The position numbers were made by a program, and so were the translations under genes. Positions 25,189 to 34,642 of a stretch of DNA of 64,000 nt are shown piece by piece. The stretch is taken from NCBI RefSeq assembly GCF_002263495.1, contig NZ_CP022753.1, positions 1,736,001-1,800,000 of the forward strand. The letters run 5' to 3'. Each line of letters begins with the position of its first letter. Positions within the stretch are counted from its first letter, which is position 1. Under the pieces are notes generated by a model. That model saw only the letters and a list, made by a program, of their open reading frames with translations. It made no database searches and was not told where the DNA came from. This DNA is from Nocardiopsis gilva YIM 90087. GTDB taxonomy: Bacteria > Actinomycetota > Actinomycetes > Streptosporangiales > Streptosporangiaceae.

Positions 25189-25300
25189 CCCGGCCGCAAC
25201 GGCCTGAACTGGCCCAACAGAGCCAGCAGGCCCAGCGGAACCAGCCAGACCGACCGCCGGCCGGAACGGGGAACGCCGACGACGCGCGCCCAGCGTCACA

Positions 25301-25329
25301 GTGACGTCGGCCACGCGCGGTCCTATGCT
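25301..25329 (+). promoter_or_regulatory. Leaderless promoter of the aminotransferase gene
   Basis: GTGACG (25301-25306) is spaced 17 bp from TATGCT (25324-25329), and the GTG at 25337 falls 8 bp after the -10, at the expected transcription start. This defines a leaderless mRNA and supports GTG 25337 as the start codon, for which no ribosome site is needed. Confidence 0.55.
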
Positions 25330-25336
25330 CCTGTGC

Positions 25337-26509
25337 GTGGACGAACCTCTTGTGGAACGCATGCGACCGTTCGGCGAAACGATCTTCGCCGAAATGACCC
25401 GCCTGGCTGTCGAGACCGACTCCGTCAACCTCGGCCAGGGCTTTCCCGACACCGACGGCCCACGATCCCTGATCGACGCCGCCGCCCACCACATCCAGGA
25501 CGGCGTCAACCAGTACCCGCCCGGCCTCGGCCGCCCCGAACTCCGGCGCGCCGTCGCCGCCGACCGCGCCCGCCGCCTCGGCCTCGACTACGACCCCGAG
25601 ACCGAGGTCTACATCACCGTCGGCGCCACCGCCGGTATCGCGGCGGGCGTCCTCGGCCTGGTGGAACCCGGCGACGAGGTCGTGCTCTTCGAGCCGATGT
25701 ACGACTCGTACGCCGCCGTCATCGCCATGGCCGGTGGCATACGCCGCCCCGTCACCCTGCGCCCCGGGCCCGACGGCCGGTTCACCTTCGACCCCGACGA
25801 ACTGCGCGCCGCCATCGGCCCCCGCACCCGCATGATCATCGTGAACACCCCGCACAACCCCACGGGCACCGTGTTCACCCGCGAGGAGCTGGGCGTCATC
25901 GCCGACGTGTGCGCCGAACACGACGTCATCGTGCTCACCGACGAGGTCTACGAGCACCTCACCTACGACGGCGCCGAGCACGTCCCGCCCGCCTCCCTGC
26001 CCGGGATGCGCGAGCGCACCCTGTCGGTCTCCTCCGTGGGCAAGACGTTCTCCGTCACCGCCTGGAAGACCGGCTGGGTCATGGGCCCCGCCGCGCTCGT
26101 CCGGGCGGTGCGCACCGTCAACCAGTTCCTCACGTTCACCGCCAACGGCGCCCTCCAGCTCGCCATCGCCGACGCGCTCACCGGAGAAGCCGACTGGGTG
26201 CGCGCCCAGCGCGACGCGCTCCAGAACAAGCGCGACCGTCTCGCCGACGGACTGCGGCGCGCCGGGTTCGACGTCCAGCGCACCCAGGGCACCTACTTCG
26301 TCATGGCCGACATCCGCCCCCTCGGGTACGACGACGGCATCGCCCTGGCCCGCGCCCTGCCCCGCACCGCCGGGGTGGCCGCGGTCCCCGCCCAGGTCCT
26401 CTACGACGACCAGGACGCCGGGCGGCACCTCGTCCGCTTCGCCTTCTGCAAGCGCGACGAGGTCCTCGACGAGGCCGTCGACCGCCTCACCCGCGCCTTC
26501 GTCGGCTAA
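25337..26509 (+). CDS. Class I/II PLP-dependent aminotransferase, DapC-like
   Basis: The 390-residue enzyme has fold-type I landmarks: NLGQGFPDTDGP, VNQYPPGLGRPELR, the cofactor region VNTPHNPTGTV, DEVYEHL and the PLP lysine in SSVGKTFSVTAWKTGW. The overall sequence follows Mycobacterium tuberculosis DapC (Rv0858c), the N-succinyldiaminopimelate aminotransferase of lysine and peptidoglycan precursor synthesis. Related enzymes act on methionine, kynurenine or cysteine conjugates, so the substrate needs confirmation. An upstream in-frame GTG at 25301 lies inside the predicted promoter and is rejected. Confidence 0.82.
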   Translation: MDEPLVERMRPFGETIFAEMTRLAVETDSVNLGQGFPDTDGPRSLIDAAAHHIQDGVNQYPPGLGRPELRRAVAADRARRLGLDYDPETEVYITVGATAGIAAGVLGLVEPGDEVVLFEPMYDSYAAVIAMAGGIRRPVTLRPGPDGRFTFDPDELRAAIGPRTRMIIVNTPHNPTGTVFTREELGVIADVCAEHDVIVLTDEVYEHLTYDGAEHVPPASLPGMRERTLSVSSVGKTFSVTAWKTGWVMGPAALVRAVRTVNQFLTFTANGALQLAIADALTGEADWVRAQRDALQNKRDRLADGLRRAGFDVQRTQGTYFVMADIRPLGYDDGIALARALPRTAGVAAVPAQVLYDDQDAGRHLVRFAFCKRDEVLDEAVDRLTRAFVG

Positions 26510-26518
26510 CCCCTCGCT

Positions 26519-27335
<817 letters not shown>

Positions 27336-27508
27336 TCACCCGGCGCACGCGTCCCTCGACCCCCGCGTGCGGGGCCGATCCGCGGCGTACAAGCCCGGCC
27401 CCGCACCACTTTTCTCCCGTGTATGCGTGCGCACGAGGCACGCTGAGGACATAGGCTCGGTGAGCAGACGAACAGCACGATCGGCGCGGGCAAGGGGTGC
27501 ATGAACTG

Positions 27509-28840
27509 GTGACGACCAACGGTGCGGCGGGACAGATCGGTCGCTTCACACTGGACAACGGGCTGCGCCTGGTGACCGCCCCGGCGGCGACCGGCCAGCT
27601 GGCCGCGGTCAACCTCTGGTACGGCGTCGGATCCCGGCACGAGGTCCCCGGCCGGACCGGCTTCGCCCACCTCTTCGAACACCTCATGTTCCAGGGCAGC
27701 GGCAACGTCAAGAAGAGCGAGCACTTCGACGCCGTGGAGCGGCTCGGCGGCGACATCAACGCCTCCACCTCCACCGACCGCACCAACTACTTCGAGACCG
27801 TGCCCGAGCACGCGCTCGACCTGGTCCTGTGGCTGGAGGCCGACCGTCTGGCCACGCTGCGCGACGGCATGACCCAGGAGGTCCTGGACAACCAGCGCGA
27901 CGTCGTCAAGAACGAGCGCCGCCAGCGCTACGACAACGTCCCCTACGGCACCGCCCTGGAGCGCATCCTGCGCCTGGGCTACCCCGAGGGCCACCCCTAC
28001 CACCACGCGACCATCGGGTCCATGGCGGACCTCGACGCCGCCGACCTCGACTACGTCCTCTCCTTCCACAAGCGCCACTACGGCCCGGACAACCTCGTCC
28101 TGACCGTCGTGAGCAGCCTCGACCCCGAGGACGTCCACGAGCGCGTCAAGCGCTACTTCGGCGGCATCCCCGCCCGCGAGACCGTGGCCGAGGCGCCCGA
28201 CGCCGCCCTCGAGGGCCCCATCGGCGGCCCCGTCCGCGACCGGGTCGTCGAGACCGTCCCGGCCCCCGCGGTGTTCCTCGGCTTCCGTGTCCCCGCCTAC
28301 GGCGATCGCGACTTCGACGTCATGCTCCTCGCCTCGGCCGTCCTCGGCCAGGGCCAGGGCAGCCGCCTCTACCGGCGGCTCGTCGTCGAGCGCGGCCTGG
28401 CCGTCGACGACGGCGGCGGTTCCGCCGACCTCCTCCCGTTCCGCTACACACCCAGCCTGATGCTGGTGAACATGATCGCCCGTGAGGGTGTCAGCGGAGA
28501 CACGCTGGAGGAGGCGATCCTCGAAGAGGTCGTCCTGATGACCGAAGAGGGCATCACCGAGGAGGAGCTGGAGCGCGCCCGCGCCGTCCTGGAGCGCGAC
28601 CACCTCCAGTCCGTGGCCCACCCCAGCGGCCTCGCCGACACCATCGGCAGCTGCACGATGCTCTTCGACGAGCCCGAGCTCGCCTACACATGGCCGCAGC
28701 GCTGGGCCGAGATCAGCGCCGACGAGGTCGTCGCCGCGGCCAAGCGCCTCCTCGGCCAGGAGAACCGGCTCACCGTGCGCTTCGACCCGGAGGAGACCCC
28801 GGAAGCCACGGAAGCCGCGGGCGAGTCCGCCAGCGCCTGA
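27509..28840 (+). CDS. M16 family zinc peptidase (catalytic subunit)
   Basis: The 443-residue protein has the inverted zinc motif HLFEH (H54, E57, H58) followed by the distal acidic ligand region VVKNERRQRYDN, typical of pitrilysin/MPP-like M16B proteases. It cleaves small peptides as a heterodimer or homodimer. GTG 27509 is chosen because AAGGGG lies upstream; GTG 27497 would add 4 residues. Ninety base pairs downstream lies a second M16 gene lacking the zinc motif, so the two probably form an active/inactive pair like bacterial MPP-type complexes. No export signal is visible. Confidence 0.9.
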   Translation: MTTNGAAGQIGRFTLDNGLRLVTAPAATGQLAAVNLWYGVGSRHEVPGRTGFAHLFEHLMFQGSGNVKKSEHFDAVERLGGDINASTSTDRTNYFETVPEHALDLVLWLEADRLATLRDGMTQEVLDNQRDVVKNERRQRYDNVPYGTALERILRLGYPEGHPYHHATIGSMADLDAADLDYVLSFHKRHYGPDNLVLTVVSSLDPEDVHERVKRYFGGIPARETVAEAPDAALEGPIGGPVRDRVVETVPAPAVFLGFRVPAYGDRDFDVMLLASAVLGQGQGSRLYRRLVVERGLAVDDGGGSADLLPFRYTPSLMLVNMIAREGVSGDTLEEAILEEVVLMTEEGITEEELERARAVLERDHLQSVAHPSGLADTIGSCTMLFDEPELAYTWPQRWAEISADEVVAAAKRLLGQENRLTVRFDPEETPEATEAAGESASA

Positions 28841-28930
28841 CCCGCCCCCCGGTCGCCCTGATCGAACCGCAGTCGTCCACGTCCGTCCCGGCCAGCGTGC
28901 TCAAGCCGAAGAAAAGAGTCGTTTCCTCTC

Positions 28931-30277
28931 ATGCTGCAGACCCGTCCCGAGCCCGGCGCCGCCCAGCCCTACACCTTCCCCAAGCCGCAGCGACTCCAGG
29001 TCGGCGGGGGAAGCGTGATCGCCATCGACGTGCCCGGCCAGTCCTTCGCCGCGATCCGCCTCATCCAGCCGGCGGGCGGCGCCGCCGAACCCCTCGACCG
29101 CATGGGCGTGGCCACCCTCACCGGTGAGGTGCTCGAAGACGGCATCCACGGCAACAGCTCCCTGGCCCCGGCCCTGGAGCGCCACGGCGCAGAATGGGTA
29201 TCGCGCGTGAGCTGGGACGCCTTCGTCACCGGCGTGGACGCCCCGGTCAACCGGATCACCGACGCCACCGCGCTGTTCGCCGAGGCCGTGCGCACCCCGG
29301 CGCTGCGCGCCGACGATGTCCTGCGCCGCCGCGAGCAGCTGCTGGAGCGGTTCTGGCTGGACGTCTCCCAGCCCTCGACCCTGGCCAGCCGCGCTGTCGG
29401 CGGGCAGCTGTTCACCGGCCGGTACGCCACCCCGCTCAACGGCGGTCCGGTGCGCCTCGCCGACGTCACACCTGAGATCGTCGCGGAGTTTCACGCCTCC
29501 TCCATCGCCGGTGTCGCCGGGACTCTCGTGGTCGTCGGGGACCTGTCCGACGTCGACCTGGAGGCGCTCGGCCGCACGGTGTTCGGCGACGCCACCCCGA
29601 CGGCACCGGAGCCGGTGACCGCGCCGGAGCGGGCCGCCGGCGAGTTCCCGCGGATCCTCCTGCTGAACCGTCCCGACTCGGTGCAGTCGGCGATCTTCAT
29701 GGCGCACCACGCGCCGTCGCGCTCCGCGATCGACCTGCCCCGGGCCGAGGGCATGAGCGACGTCCTGGGCGGCATGTTCACCTCCCGGCTGAACATGAAG
29801 CTGCGCGAGGAGCTGGGCTACACCTACGGCGTCGGGTGCCGGTTCGACCTGCGCCGCGACAGCGGGGTGTTCTGCATCAGCACCCAGGTCGAGGCGCCCA
29901 CCACCGCCCACTCGATCACGGCGTCACTGGAGGAGATCGACAAGCTGCGGACGGGCGGGGTCACCGAGGGCGAGCTGTCGGCCGTGCGGGAGTCCAACAC
30001 CGTCGGGCTTCCGGTGACCTACTCCACCGCGCGCAGCCTCGCCTACGCCATGGTGGAGATGGTGGTGCACGACCTGCCCGAGGACCACGTCGACCGGCTG
30101 CGCGCCGGGTTCGAGCGGGTCACCGCCGAGGACCTGCGCCAGGCCGCTGTCGACTACCTGCACCCGGACCAGCTCGTCGCCGTCGTGGTGGGCGACGCCG
30201 GACAGCTGGAGAAGCCGCTGCGCGAGACCGGTGTCGGGCCGGTCGAGGTGCGCGACCCCGAGACGCTGTGGACCTGA
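28931..30277 (+). CDS. M16 family peptidase-like protein (non-catalytic subunit)
   Basis: The 448-residue protein keeps the two-domain M16 fold, including the C-terminal R/Y pair region (MFTSRLNMKLREELGYTYG) that stabilises substrate. The position equivalent to HxxEH reads MGVATLTGEVLEDGIHG, so zinc ligands are missing. This is the pattern of the inactive partner in M16B heterodimers. It follows the catalytic gene in the same orientation and is likely co-transcribed. Confidence 0.88.
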   Translation: MLQTRPEPGAAQPYTFPKPQRLQVGGGSVIAIDVPGQSFAAIRLIQPAGGAAEPLDRMGVATLTGEVLEDGIHGNSSLAPALERHGAEWVSRVSWDAFVTGVDAPVNRITDATALFAEAVRTPALRADDVLRRREQLLERFWLDVSQPSTLASRAVGGQLFTGRYATPLNGGPVRLADVTPEIVAEFHASSIAGVAGTLVVVGDLSDVDLEALGRTVFGDATPTAPEPVTAPERAAGEFPRILLLNRPDSVQSAIFMAHHAPSRSAIDLPRAEGMSDVLGGMFTSRLNMKLREELGYTYGVGCRFDLRRDSGVFCISTQVEAPTTAHSITASLEEIDKLRTGGVTEGELSAVRESNTVGLPVTYSTARSLAYAMVEMVVHDLPEDHVDRLRAGFERVTAEDLRQAAVDYLHPDQLVAVVVGDAGQLEKPLRETGVGPVEVRDPETLWT

Positions 30278-30502
30278 GCGGAGCCGACGGGCTCAGCTGC
30301 GGTCAGATATCCGCTATGGGCAAGATCAAGTAAAAGAGCGGTAAGTGTTCGCATAAGGGGTTTTTGTGCGAGATAACGATACCGAACCCATGTGAGTGTG
30401 ATCTTGCAACTACCAGCTCGGATGCCGCTCACAGCTGATATAACGAGTGATCCGACCAGTAACCGACGCGACCGCGACCGGAAGAGCCCGCAGGAGGCCG
30501 AC

Positions 30503-30529
30503 GTGGCCCGTGATCAGACTCGCGACTAG
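30503..30529 (+). CDS. Predicted 8-codon upstream ORF before the Ser/Thr kinase
   Basis: GTG 30503 is preceded by CAGGAGG at optimal spacing and encodes VARDQTRD, stopping at TAG 30527-30529. The kinase GTG lies 2 nt further on (30532) and has no ribosome site of its own. A ribosome ending here could re-initiate on the kinase, giving translational coupling. This is a positional inference with no conservation data. Confidence 0.45.
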   Translation: MARDQTRD

Positions 30530-30531
30530 CC

Positions 30532-31800
30532 GTGTCCTCCATCGAGAAGCCCGAAGCAGAGCGGCAGGACCAGCCGCTGGAGCCCGCACGCCCGAGCACG
30601 CTTGAGGCCCGTCCGCAGGAGCGGGTCCTCAAGGGGCGGTACCAGCTCCTGGAAGAGGTCGCCCGCGGCGGTGTCGGAACCGTCTGGCGCGCCACCGACC
30701 TGGTCCTCGACCGCGAGGTCGCGGTCAAGGAGCTGCGGCTGCCCACGGACCTGAGCACCGCGGAACGCGAATCACTGCTGCAGCGCACGACGCGCGAGGC
30801 CCGGGTGGCCGCACGGCTGACCCACCCGGGCGTCGTCACCGTGCTCGATGTCGTGGACGAGGACGATCGCCCGTGGATCGTCATGGAGTTCATCAACGCC
30901 CGGACGCTCGACGGCGTCATCAAACTCGCCGGTCCACTGCCCTACCAGCGCGTGGCCGAGATCGGCCTGCAGCTGATCGAGGCGTTGAAGATCGCGCACG
31001 ACGAGGGCATCGTGCACCGCGACGTCAAGCCCGACAACGTGATGATCAGCGACAGCGGGCGCGTCGTGCTCACCGACTTCGGCCTGGCGGCGTGGACGGG
31101 TGAGTCCGCGCTGAGCAGCTCCGGTCGGATCATCGGCTCGCCCTCCTACATCCCGCCGGAACGCGCCAAGGCGGGGCCCGTGGGACCGGAGTCGGACCTG
31201 TGGTCGCTGGGCGCCACGCTCTACGCGGCGGTCGAGGGGCACCCGCCCTACGACCGCAAGGGCTACATCCGCATCCTGAAGGGCGTGGAGCTGGAGGAGC
31301 CGCCCGCGGCGACCAACGCCGGCCCGCTGGCCCCGGTACTGGCCGGGCTGCTGCACGTCAAGCCCACCGACCGGCTCACCCACGACAATGCCACCAAGAT
31401 GCTGCGCATCGCGGCCCTGGCCCCGTGGGCACCGGAGACCAGCCCGGAGACCGCCAAGAACACGGCCGAGACCGGTGCGCAGCCGGTCATCCCGGCCCAG
31501 TCCGAGAACGACCAGAACGAATCGGCCCGCGAACACTTCCGCCAGGGCGCACAGGCGCTGCGCAACACCCTGCACGAGTCGATGTCGGAGAGCATGTCCC
31601 ACCTGCAGGAGCGCCTGCAGCGCCACCGGCCCGAGTCGGTGAGCCACATGCTCACCTCGATCCGCGAGTCCACCGACACGCTGGGCCTGACCAGCTCGGG
31701 CAAGCACCGCAACAGCACCCTCCTGCCGGTGGCCGCGGCCGTCATCCTGGGCGTCGCCGTCCTGGTCGCCTTCGTGGTGTGGATGCTGGTGTCGAGGTAG
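30532..31800 (+). CDS. Membrane-anchored Hanks-type serine/threonine protein kinase
   Basis: The 422-residue protein has a complete kinase domain (about residues 35-295): glycine loop LLEEVARGGVGTVW, lysine in REVAVKEL, catalytic loop IVHRDVKPDNVMI, DFGLA, and the activation-segment end GSPSYIPPE. A charged linker follows, then one C-terminal membrane helix (LLPVAAAVILGVAVLVAFVVWML) leaving only a few residues outside. It lacks PASTA or other extracellular sensors, so it probably senses an internal partner. Translation may be coupled to the tiny ORF at 30503. Confidence 0.92.
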   Translation: MSSIEKPEAERQDQPLEPARPSTLEARPQERVLKGRYQLLEEVARGGVGTVWRATDLVLDREVAVKELRLPTDLSTAERESLLQRTTREARVAARLTHPGVVTVLDVVDEDDRPWIVMEFINARTLDGVIKLAGPLPYQRVAEIGLQLIEALKIAHDEGIVHRDVKPDNVMISDSGRVVLTDFGLAAWTGESALSSSGRIIGSPSYIPPERAKAGPVGPESDLWSLGATLYAAVEGHPPYDRKGYIRILKGVELEEPPAATNAGPLAPVLAGLLHVKPTDRLTHDNATKMLRIAALAPWAPETSPETAKNTAETGAQPVIPAQSENDQNESAREHFRQGAQALRNTLHESMSESMSHLQERLQRHRPESVSHMLTSIRESTDTLGLTSSGKHRNSTLLPVAAAVILGVAVLVAFVVWMLVSR

Positions 31801-31822
31801 CGTCCGACCATCCGACCACATG

Positions 31823-31857
31823 CGAAAGGCGCGGGACACGATGTCCCGCGCCTTTCG
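31823..31857. terminator. Strong terminator between kinase gene and tRNA-Leu
   Basis: A perfect 16-bp stem (CGAAAGGCGCGGGACA with TGTCCCGCGCCTTTCG) and a 3-nt loop start 22 bp after the kinase stop and end 7 bp before the 3' end of the convergent tRNA gene. Confidence 0.8.
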
Positions 31858-31863
31858 ACCGTG

Positions 31864-31937
31864 TAGGGCCGGCGGGATTCGAACCCGCGCTGGCACGGAC
31901 CTAAACCGTGTGCCTCTACCTGTTGGGCTACGGCCCC
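31864..31937 (-). tRNA. tRNA-Leu (anticodon UAG), short variable arm
   Basis: Read on the minus strand, GGGGCCG pairs with CGGCCCT as the acceptor stem, with discriminator A at 31864. The anticodon arm is CACGG-TTTAGGT-CCGTG, giving anticodon UAG (31901-31903) with G37. The T arm is GCGGG-TTCGAAT-CCCGC. The variable region is only 5 nt, so the gene is about 74 nt. UAG reads leucine codons CUA/CUN, and A73 and G37 fit tRNA-Leu, but most bacterial tRNA-Leu have a long class II variable arm. CCA is not encoded. Confidence 0.8.
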
Positions 31938-32096
31938 ACGGGGTGACTAGCTCGCCCATGGTCGCGATGTACCACGGGCGGAATCAGTCGTCTGAGAATG
32001 GCAGCTTGGAGCAACGAATCGCAAGTTGTGGCGTGTGCCGCCGAGGAACGCTCCAACGCTCACCGGCGGCACTCCGCCAAGCGGCTCGTCCGCTGC

Positions 32097-32582
32097 CTAC
32101 ACCCCGAGTTCGCGCTTGATGCGGTCGACGTGGCCGGTGGCCTTCACGTTGTAGAACGCCTTCTCGACCTTGCCGTCGGGGTCGATGACCAGGGTGGAGC
32201 GGATGACGCCCTGGACGACCTTGCCGTAGTTCTTCTTCTCGCCGAACGCGCCGTAGGCGCGCAGGACGTCCTTGTCGGGGTCGCCGAGGAGGGGGAAGGT
32301 CAGGCCCTCCTTGTCGCGGAACTTGGCGAGTTTGTCCGTGGTGTCGGGGGAGATACCGAGGACGGTGAGCCCGGCGGCGTCGAAGTCGCGGAGGTTGTCG
32401 CGGAAGTCGCAGGCCTGGGTGGTGCAGCCGGGCGTCATGGCCGCGGGGTAGAAGTACAGCACGACACGCTTGCCGGTGGACTTCAGCAGCTCGCTGAGGG
32501 TGACGGGGTTGCCGTCAGCGTCGCTGAGGGTGAAGTCGGGGGCGTCGTCGCCAGGCTGCAGGCGGACGGTTGAGTCGCTCAC
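32097..32582 (-). CDS. bcp: Thioredoxin-dependent peroxiredoxin, Bcp/PrxQ type
   Basis: The 161-residue protein from GTG 32582 (AAGGAGAA site) has the PrxQ signature: FTLSDADGNPVTLSEL, then YPAAMTPGCTTQACDFRDN with peroxidatic C53 and resolving C58 five residues later. It reduces hydroperoxides using thioredoxin in the cytosol. The long upstream open frame is non-coding. The 404-bp gap to the divergent phosphotransferase gene contains its promoter. Monocistronic, with the tRNA-Leu downstream. Confidence 0.93.
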   Translation of the reverse strand: MSDSTVRLQPGDDAPDFTLSDADGNPVTLSELLKSTGKRVVLYFYPAAMTPGCTTQACDFRDNLRDFDAAGLTVLGISPDTTDKLAKFRDKEGLTFPLLGDPDKDVLRAYGAFGEKKNYGKVVQGVIRSTLVIDPDGKVEKAFYNVKATGHVDRIKRELGV

Positions 32583-32986
32583 AGTTCTCCTTGTCACGGT
32601 GGCTGCTGTCGTGATCAGCCTATTCACGGGCGTGGTCATCGGCGCGCCGTCCGGCGGGCGGGGGGAGGGCAGGCGAGGCCGCGGGCGCGGGGAAGCGCGG
32701 TGGGAGCGGCGCGCCCGGGCGGGGTGGCGGGGTGCGTTCCGGATTCGTCCCATGTGAGGGTGCCACGGACGCGCTTCGGTTGCGATCCGCACTCGGTTGA
32801 TCCGCAATGGGTTGATCCTGGTCGGCGATGGCCTATTGTTGTCCGAACTCGTGTATCCGGCGTACCCCCGCCAGGGCGGCGTCCTGTACCTAGACTCATG
32901 CGCTACATCCCCCTTGTTCTCCGGCGCTGCAGTCGATGCCGCAGGTCCGGAGCACGTCCGCTTCGCGTTTGGGAGTTCAGGCAACG
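32583..32986. other. Divergent intergenic region, bcp / CDP-alcohol phosphotransferase
   Basis: This 404-bp gap has no convincing gene. GGTTGATCC occurs twice in close succession (around 32797 and 32812) beside GCGATCCGC and GATCCGC segments, which could be repeated regulator half-sites. Promoter elements could not be assigned with confidence. Confidence 0.4.
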
Positions 32987-34066
32987 ATGGCTGATTTCAC
33001 TCTGGACGACGTCCGGGAACGCACGTGCCGGGAGCGTGACTCGTGGTGGACCGTGGGGCTGGTCGATCCGCTGGCGATCCGCCTGGTGCGGGCGACAGCC
33101 AACCGCACGGCGATCACCCCGAACCAGGTCACCGTGGCAGCCCTCTTCCTGGGGCTGGGGGCCGCGGCGTGCTTCGCGATCGGCACGTGGAAGTACCTCG
33201 TCGTCGGAGCGGTCCTCTACTACCTGTGCTTCCTGCTCGACTGCACGGACGGCAAGCTGGCGCGGCTGACCGACCGGGAGTCGCTGTTCGGCTCGTGGAT
33301 GGACTACGTCTTCGACCGGTTCCGGGTGCTGATCTGCGCGATCGCGCTGATGGGCGGCCAGTACGTGCTGACCGGGCACGTGGTGTTCGTCTGGCTGGCG
33401 CTGGCCGTGGTCTTCCTGGACATGCTGCGCTACCTCAACGCACTGCAGGTCTACAAGGCGCGCCGCGAGATGCGGTCGCACATCGCCGGGGCGCTGGAGC
33501 GCGCGCGGGCGACGCTGTCCATGCTGGAGCCGGAGGACGAGGCGGCGCACCCGGACCGTCCCATGAGCGACCAGGGTGAGCAGGCGGTGCTGCGGCACGG
33601 GATCTCGGTGCTGGAGCAGATCCTGCGCACGCAGACGGAGAACGAGGCGCGCTGCGCCCGCGCCAGCGGCAAGCAGCCGGATGTGTCGCTGCCCAAGGTC
33701 GACCTGCATCAGGAGTTCCGCAGCCGGTTCCCGTGGTACCAGCGGACCTGGGATCACCTGCGGGCGCGTAGGATCCGGACGCACCTGGTCAGCGGCATCG
33801 AGTTCCAGATGGCGGTGTTCGTGATCGCCCCACTCGTCGGGGTGGTGTCGAGTGCGGCGATCGGGTGGATTACCGTCGTCATGGGCGTTTTGCTACTCGC
33901 TTTCGAGATCGCGATCGTCTATAAACTGTGGTTGTCCACGCGGGACTTCTTCCGGGTCGTGGACGGAATCGAAGGCGCGTTGGGTTTCACGCGCTCGTCT
34001 GATGACGTGGTCGATGGGACAGTGGCAGCTGCGCCCGCGGAATCGACTCAGACGACCCTGCGGTAG
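32987..34066 (+). CDS. CDP-alcohol phosphatidyltransferase family membrane protein
   Basis: The 359-residue protein has the complete family motif D-x2-DG-x2-AR-x8-G-x3-D-x3-D in DCTDGKLARL followed by GSWMDYVFD. Hydrophobic segments flank it (AALFLGLGAAACFAIG, YLVVGAVLYYLCFLLD, and two near the C-terminus). These enzymes move a phospho-alcohol from CDP onto an acceptor such as inositol or glycerol-phosphate in phospholipid or cell-wall synthesis. The long hydrophilic insert (about residues 165-245) is unusual for phospholipid synthases. ATG 32987 is the best start. Confidence 0.85.
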   Translation: MADFTLDDVRERTCRERDSWWTVGLVDPLAIRLVRATANRTAITPNQVTVAALFLGLGAAACFAIGTWKYLVVGAVLYYLCFLLDCTDGKLARLTDRESLFGSWMDYVFDRFRVLICAIALMGGQYVLTGHVVFVWLALAVVFLDMLRYLNALQVYKARREMRSHIAGALERARATLSMLEPEDEAAHPDRPMSDQGEQAVLRHGISVLEQILRTQTENEARCARASGKQPDVSLPKVDLHQEFRSRFPWYQRTWDHLRARRIRTHLVSGIEFQMAVFVIAPLVGVVSSAAIGWITVVMGVLLLAFEIAIVYKLWLSTRDFFRVVDGIEGALGFTRSSDDVVDGTVAAAPAESTQTTLR

Positions 34067-34083
34067 CGGAAGGAAGCGGCTGT

Positions 34084-34485
34084 ATGGAGGATCGCGACCC
34101 CGCGGGGGCGCGCCGGGACCCTGCCAGTGTGCAGGCGGAGATCGAGCGCACGCAGCAGCGGTTGGCGTGGGCGATCGATGAGATCTCGGACCGGGCGAAC
34201 CCGCGGAACGTGGCGCGCCGGAGCTGGGGCCAGGTGTGCCGGACCGGCACGTACCTGGCCGAGAAAGCACGGGCGCTGGTGGCCGGGGGTGGCGCGGTCC
34301 GGGTAGAGAGCCACGTGGAGGAGCCGCCCAAGGGCAGTATCCGGCTCAAGGGCGACGACGAGGTGGTGTCGACCTACACCACGCGTGGCCAGCTGCCCCC
34401 TGAGGTGGTGCTGCTCGGGGTCGGTGTCGGCGTGGTGGCCACGGTCGGCGTGATCGCGATGTGGCGGCGCAAGCGCAAGCGGTAG
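34084..34485 (+). CDS. DUF3618 membrane protein
   Basis: The 133-residue protein contains a DUF3618 helix (DPASVQAEIERTQQRLAWAI, about residues 12-31), a central hydrophilic region and a single C-terminal membrane segment (VVLLGVGVGVVATVGVIAMW) followed by RRKRKR. Members are widespread in actinobacteria and uncharacterised, possibly cell-envelope associated. It follows the phosphotransferase gene by 17 bp and is probably in its operon. An antisense open frame across it is the run-on of the frameshifted aldolase gene. Confidence 0.8.
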   Translation: MEDRDPAGARRDPASVQAEIERTQQRLAWAIDEISDRANPRNVARRSWGQVCRTGTYLAEKARALVAGGGAVRVESHVEEPPKGSIRLKGDDEVVSTYTTRGQLPPEVVLLGVGVGVVATVGVIAMWRRKRKR

Positions 34486-34642
34486 CGGCGAGCGGAAGAC
34501 GAACAGAGACAGGGCCGAGGCCGGACCCGGGGGAAGATCCCGGACCGGTGTCGGCGATCGCGGCGGGGGCGCGGGCCACGGGGCCTGCGCCCCCGCCGCC
34601 GTTTGACCGGAGTCGGTCCGCGGCCGCAGCCGCGGGCCGCGG

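Noticed and set aside
31864-31937. Amber-suppressor tRNA
   Set aside because: The anticodon is UAG, which reads CUA leucine codons. A suppressor of UAG stop codons would need anticodon CUA.
34048-34642. C-terminal ~190 residues of the aldolase ORF as real protein
   Set aside because: The segment is antisense to the DUF3618 gene and follows an apparent one-base deletion; its composition is not protein-like.
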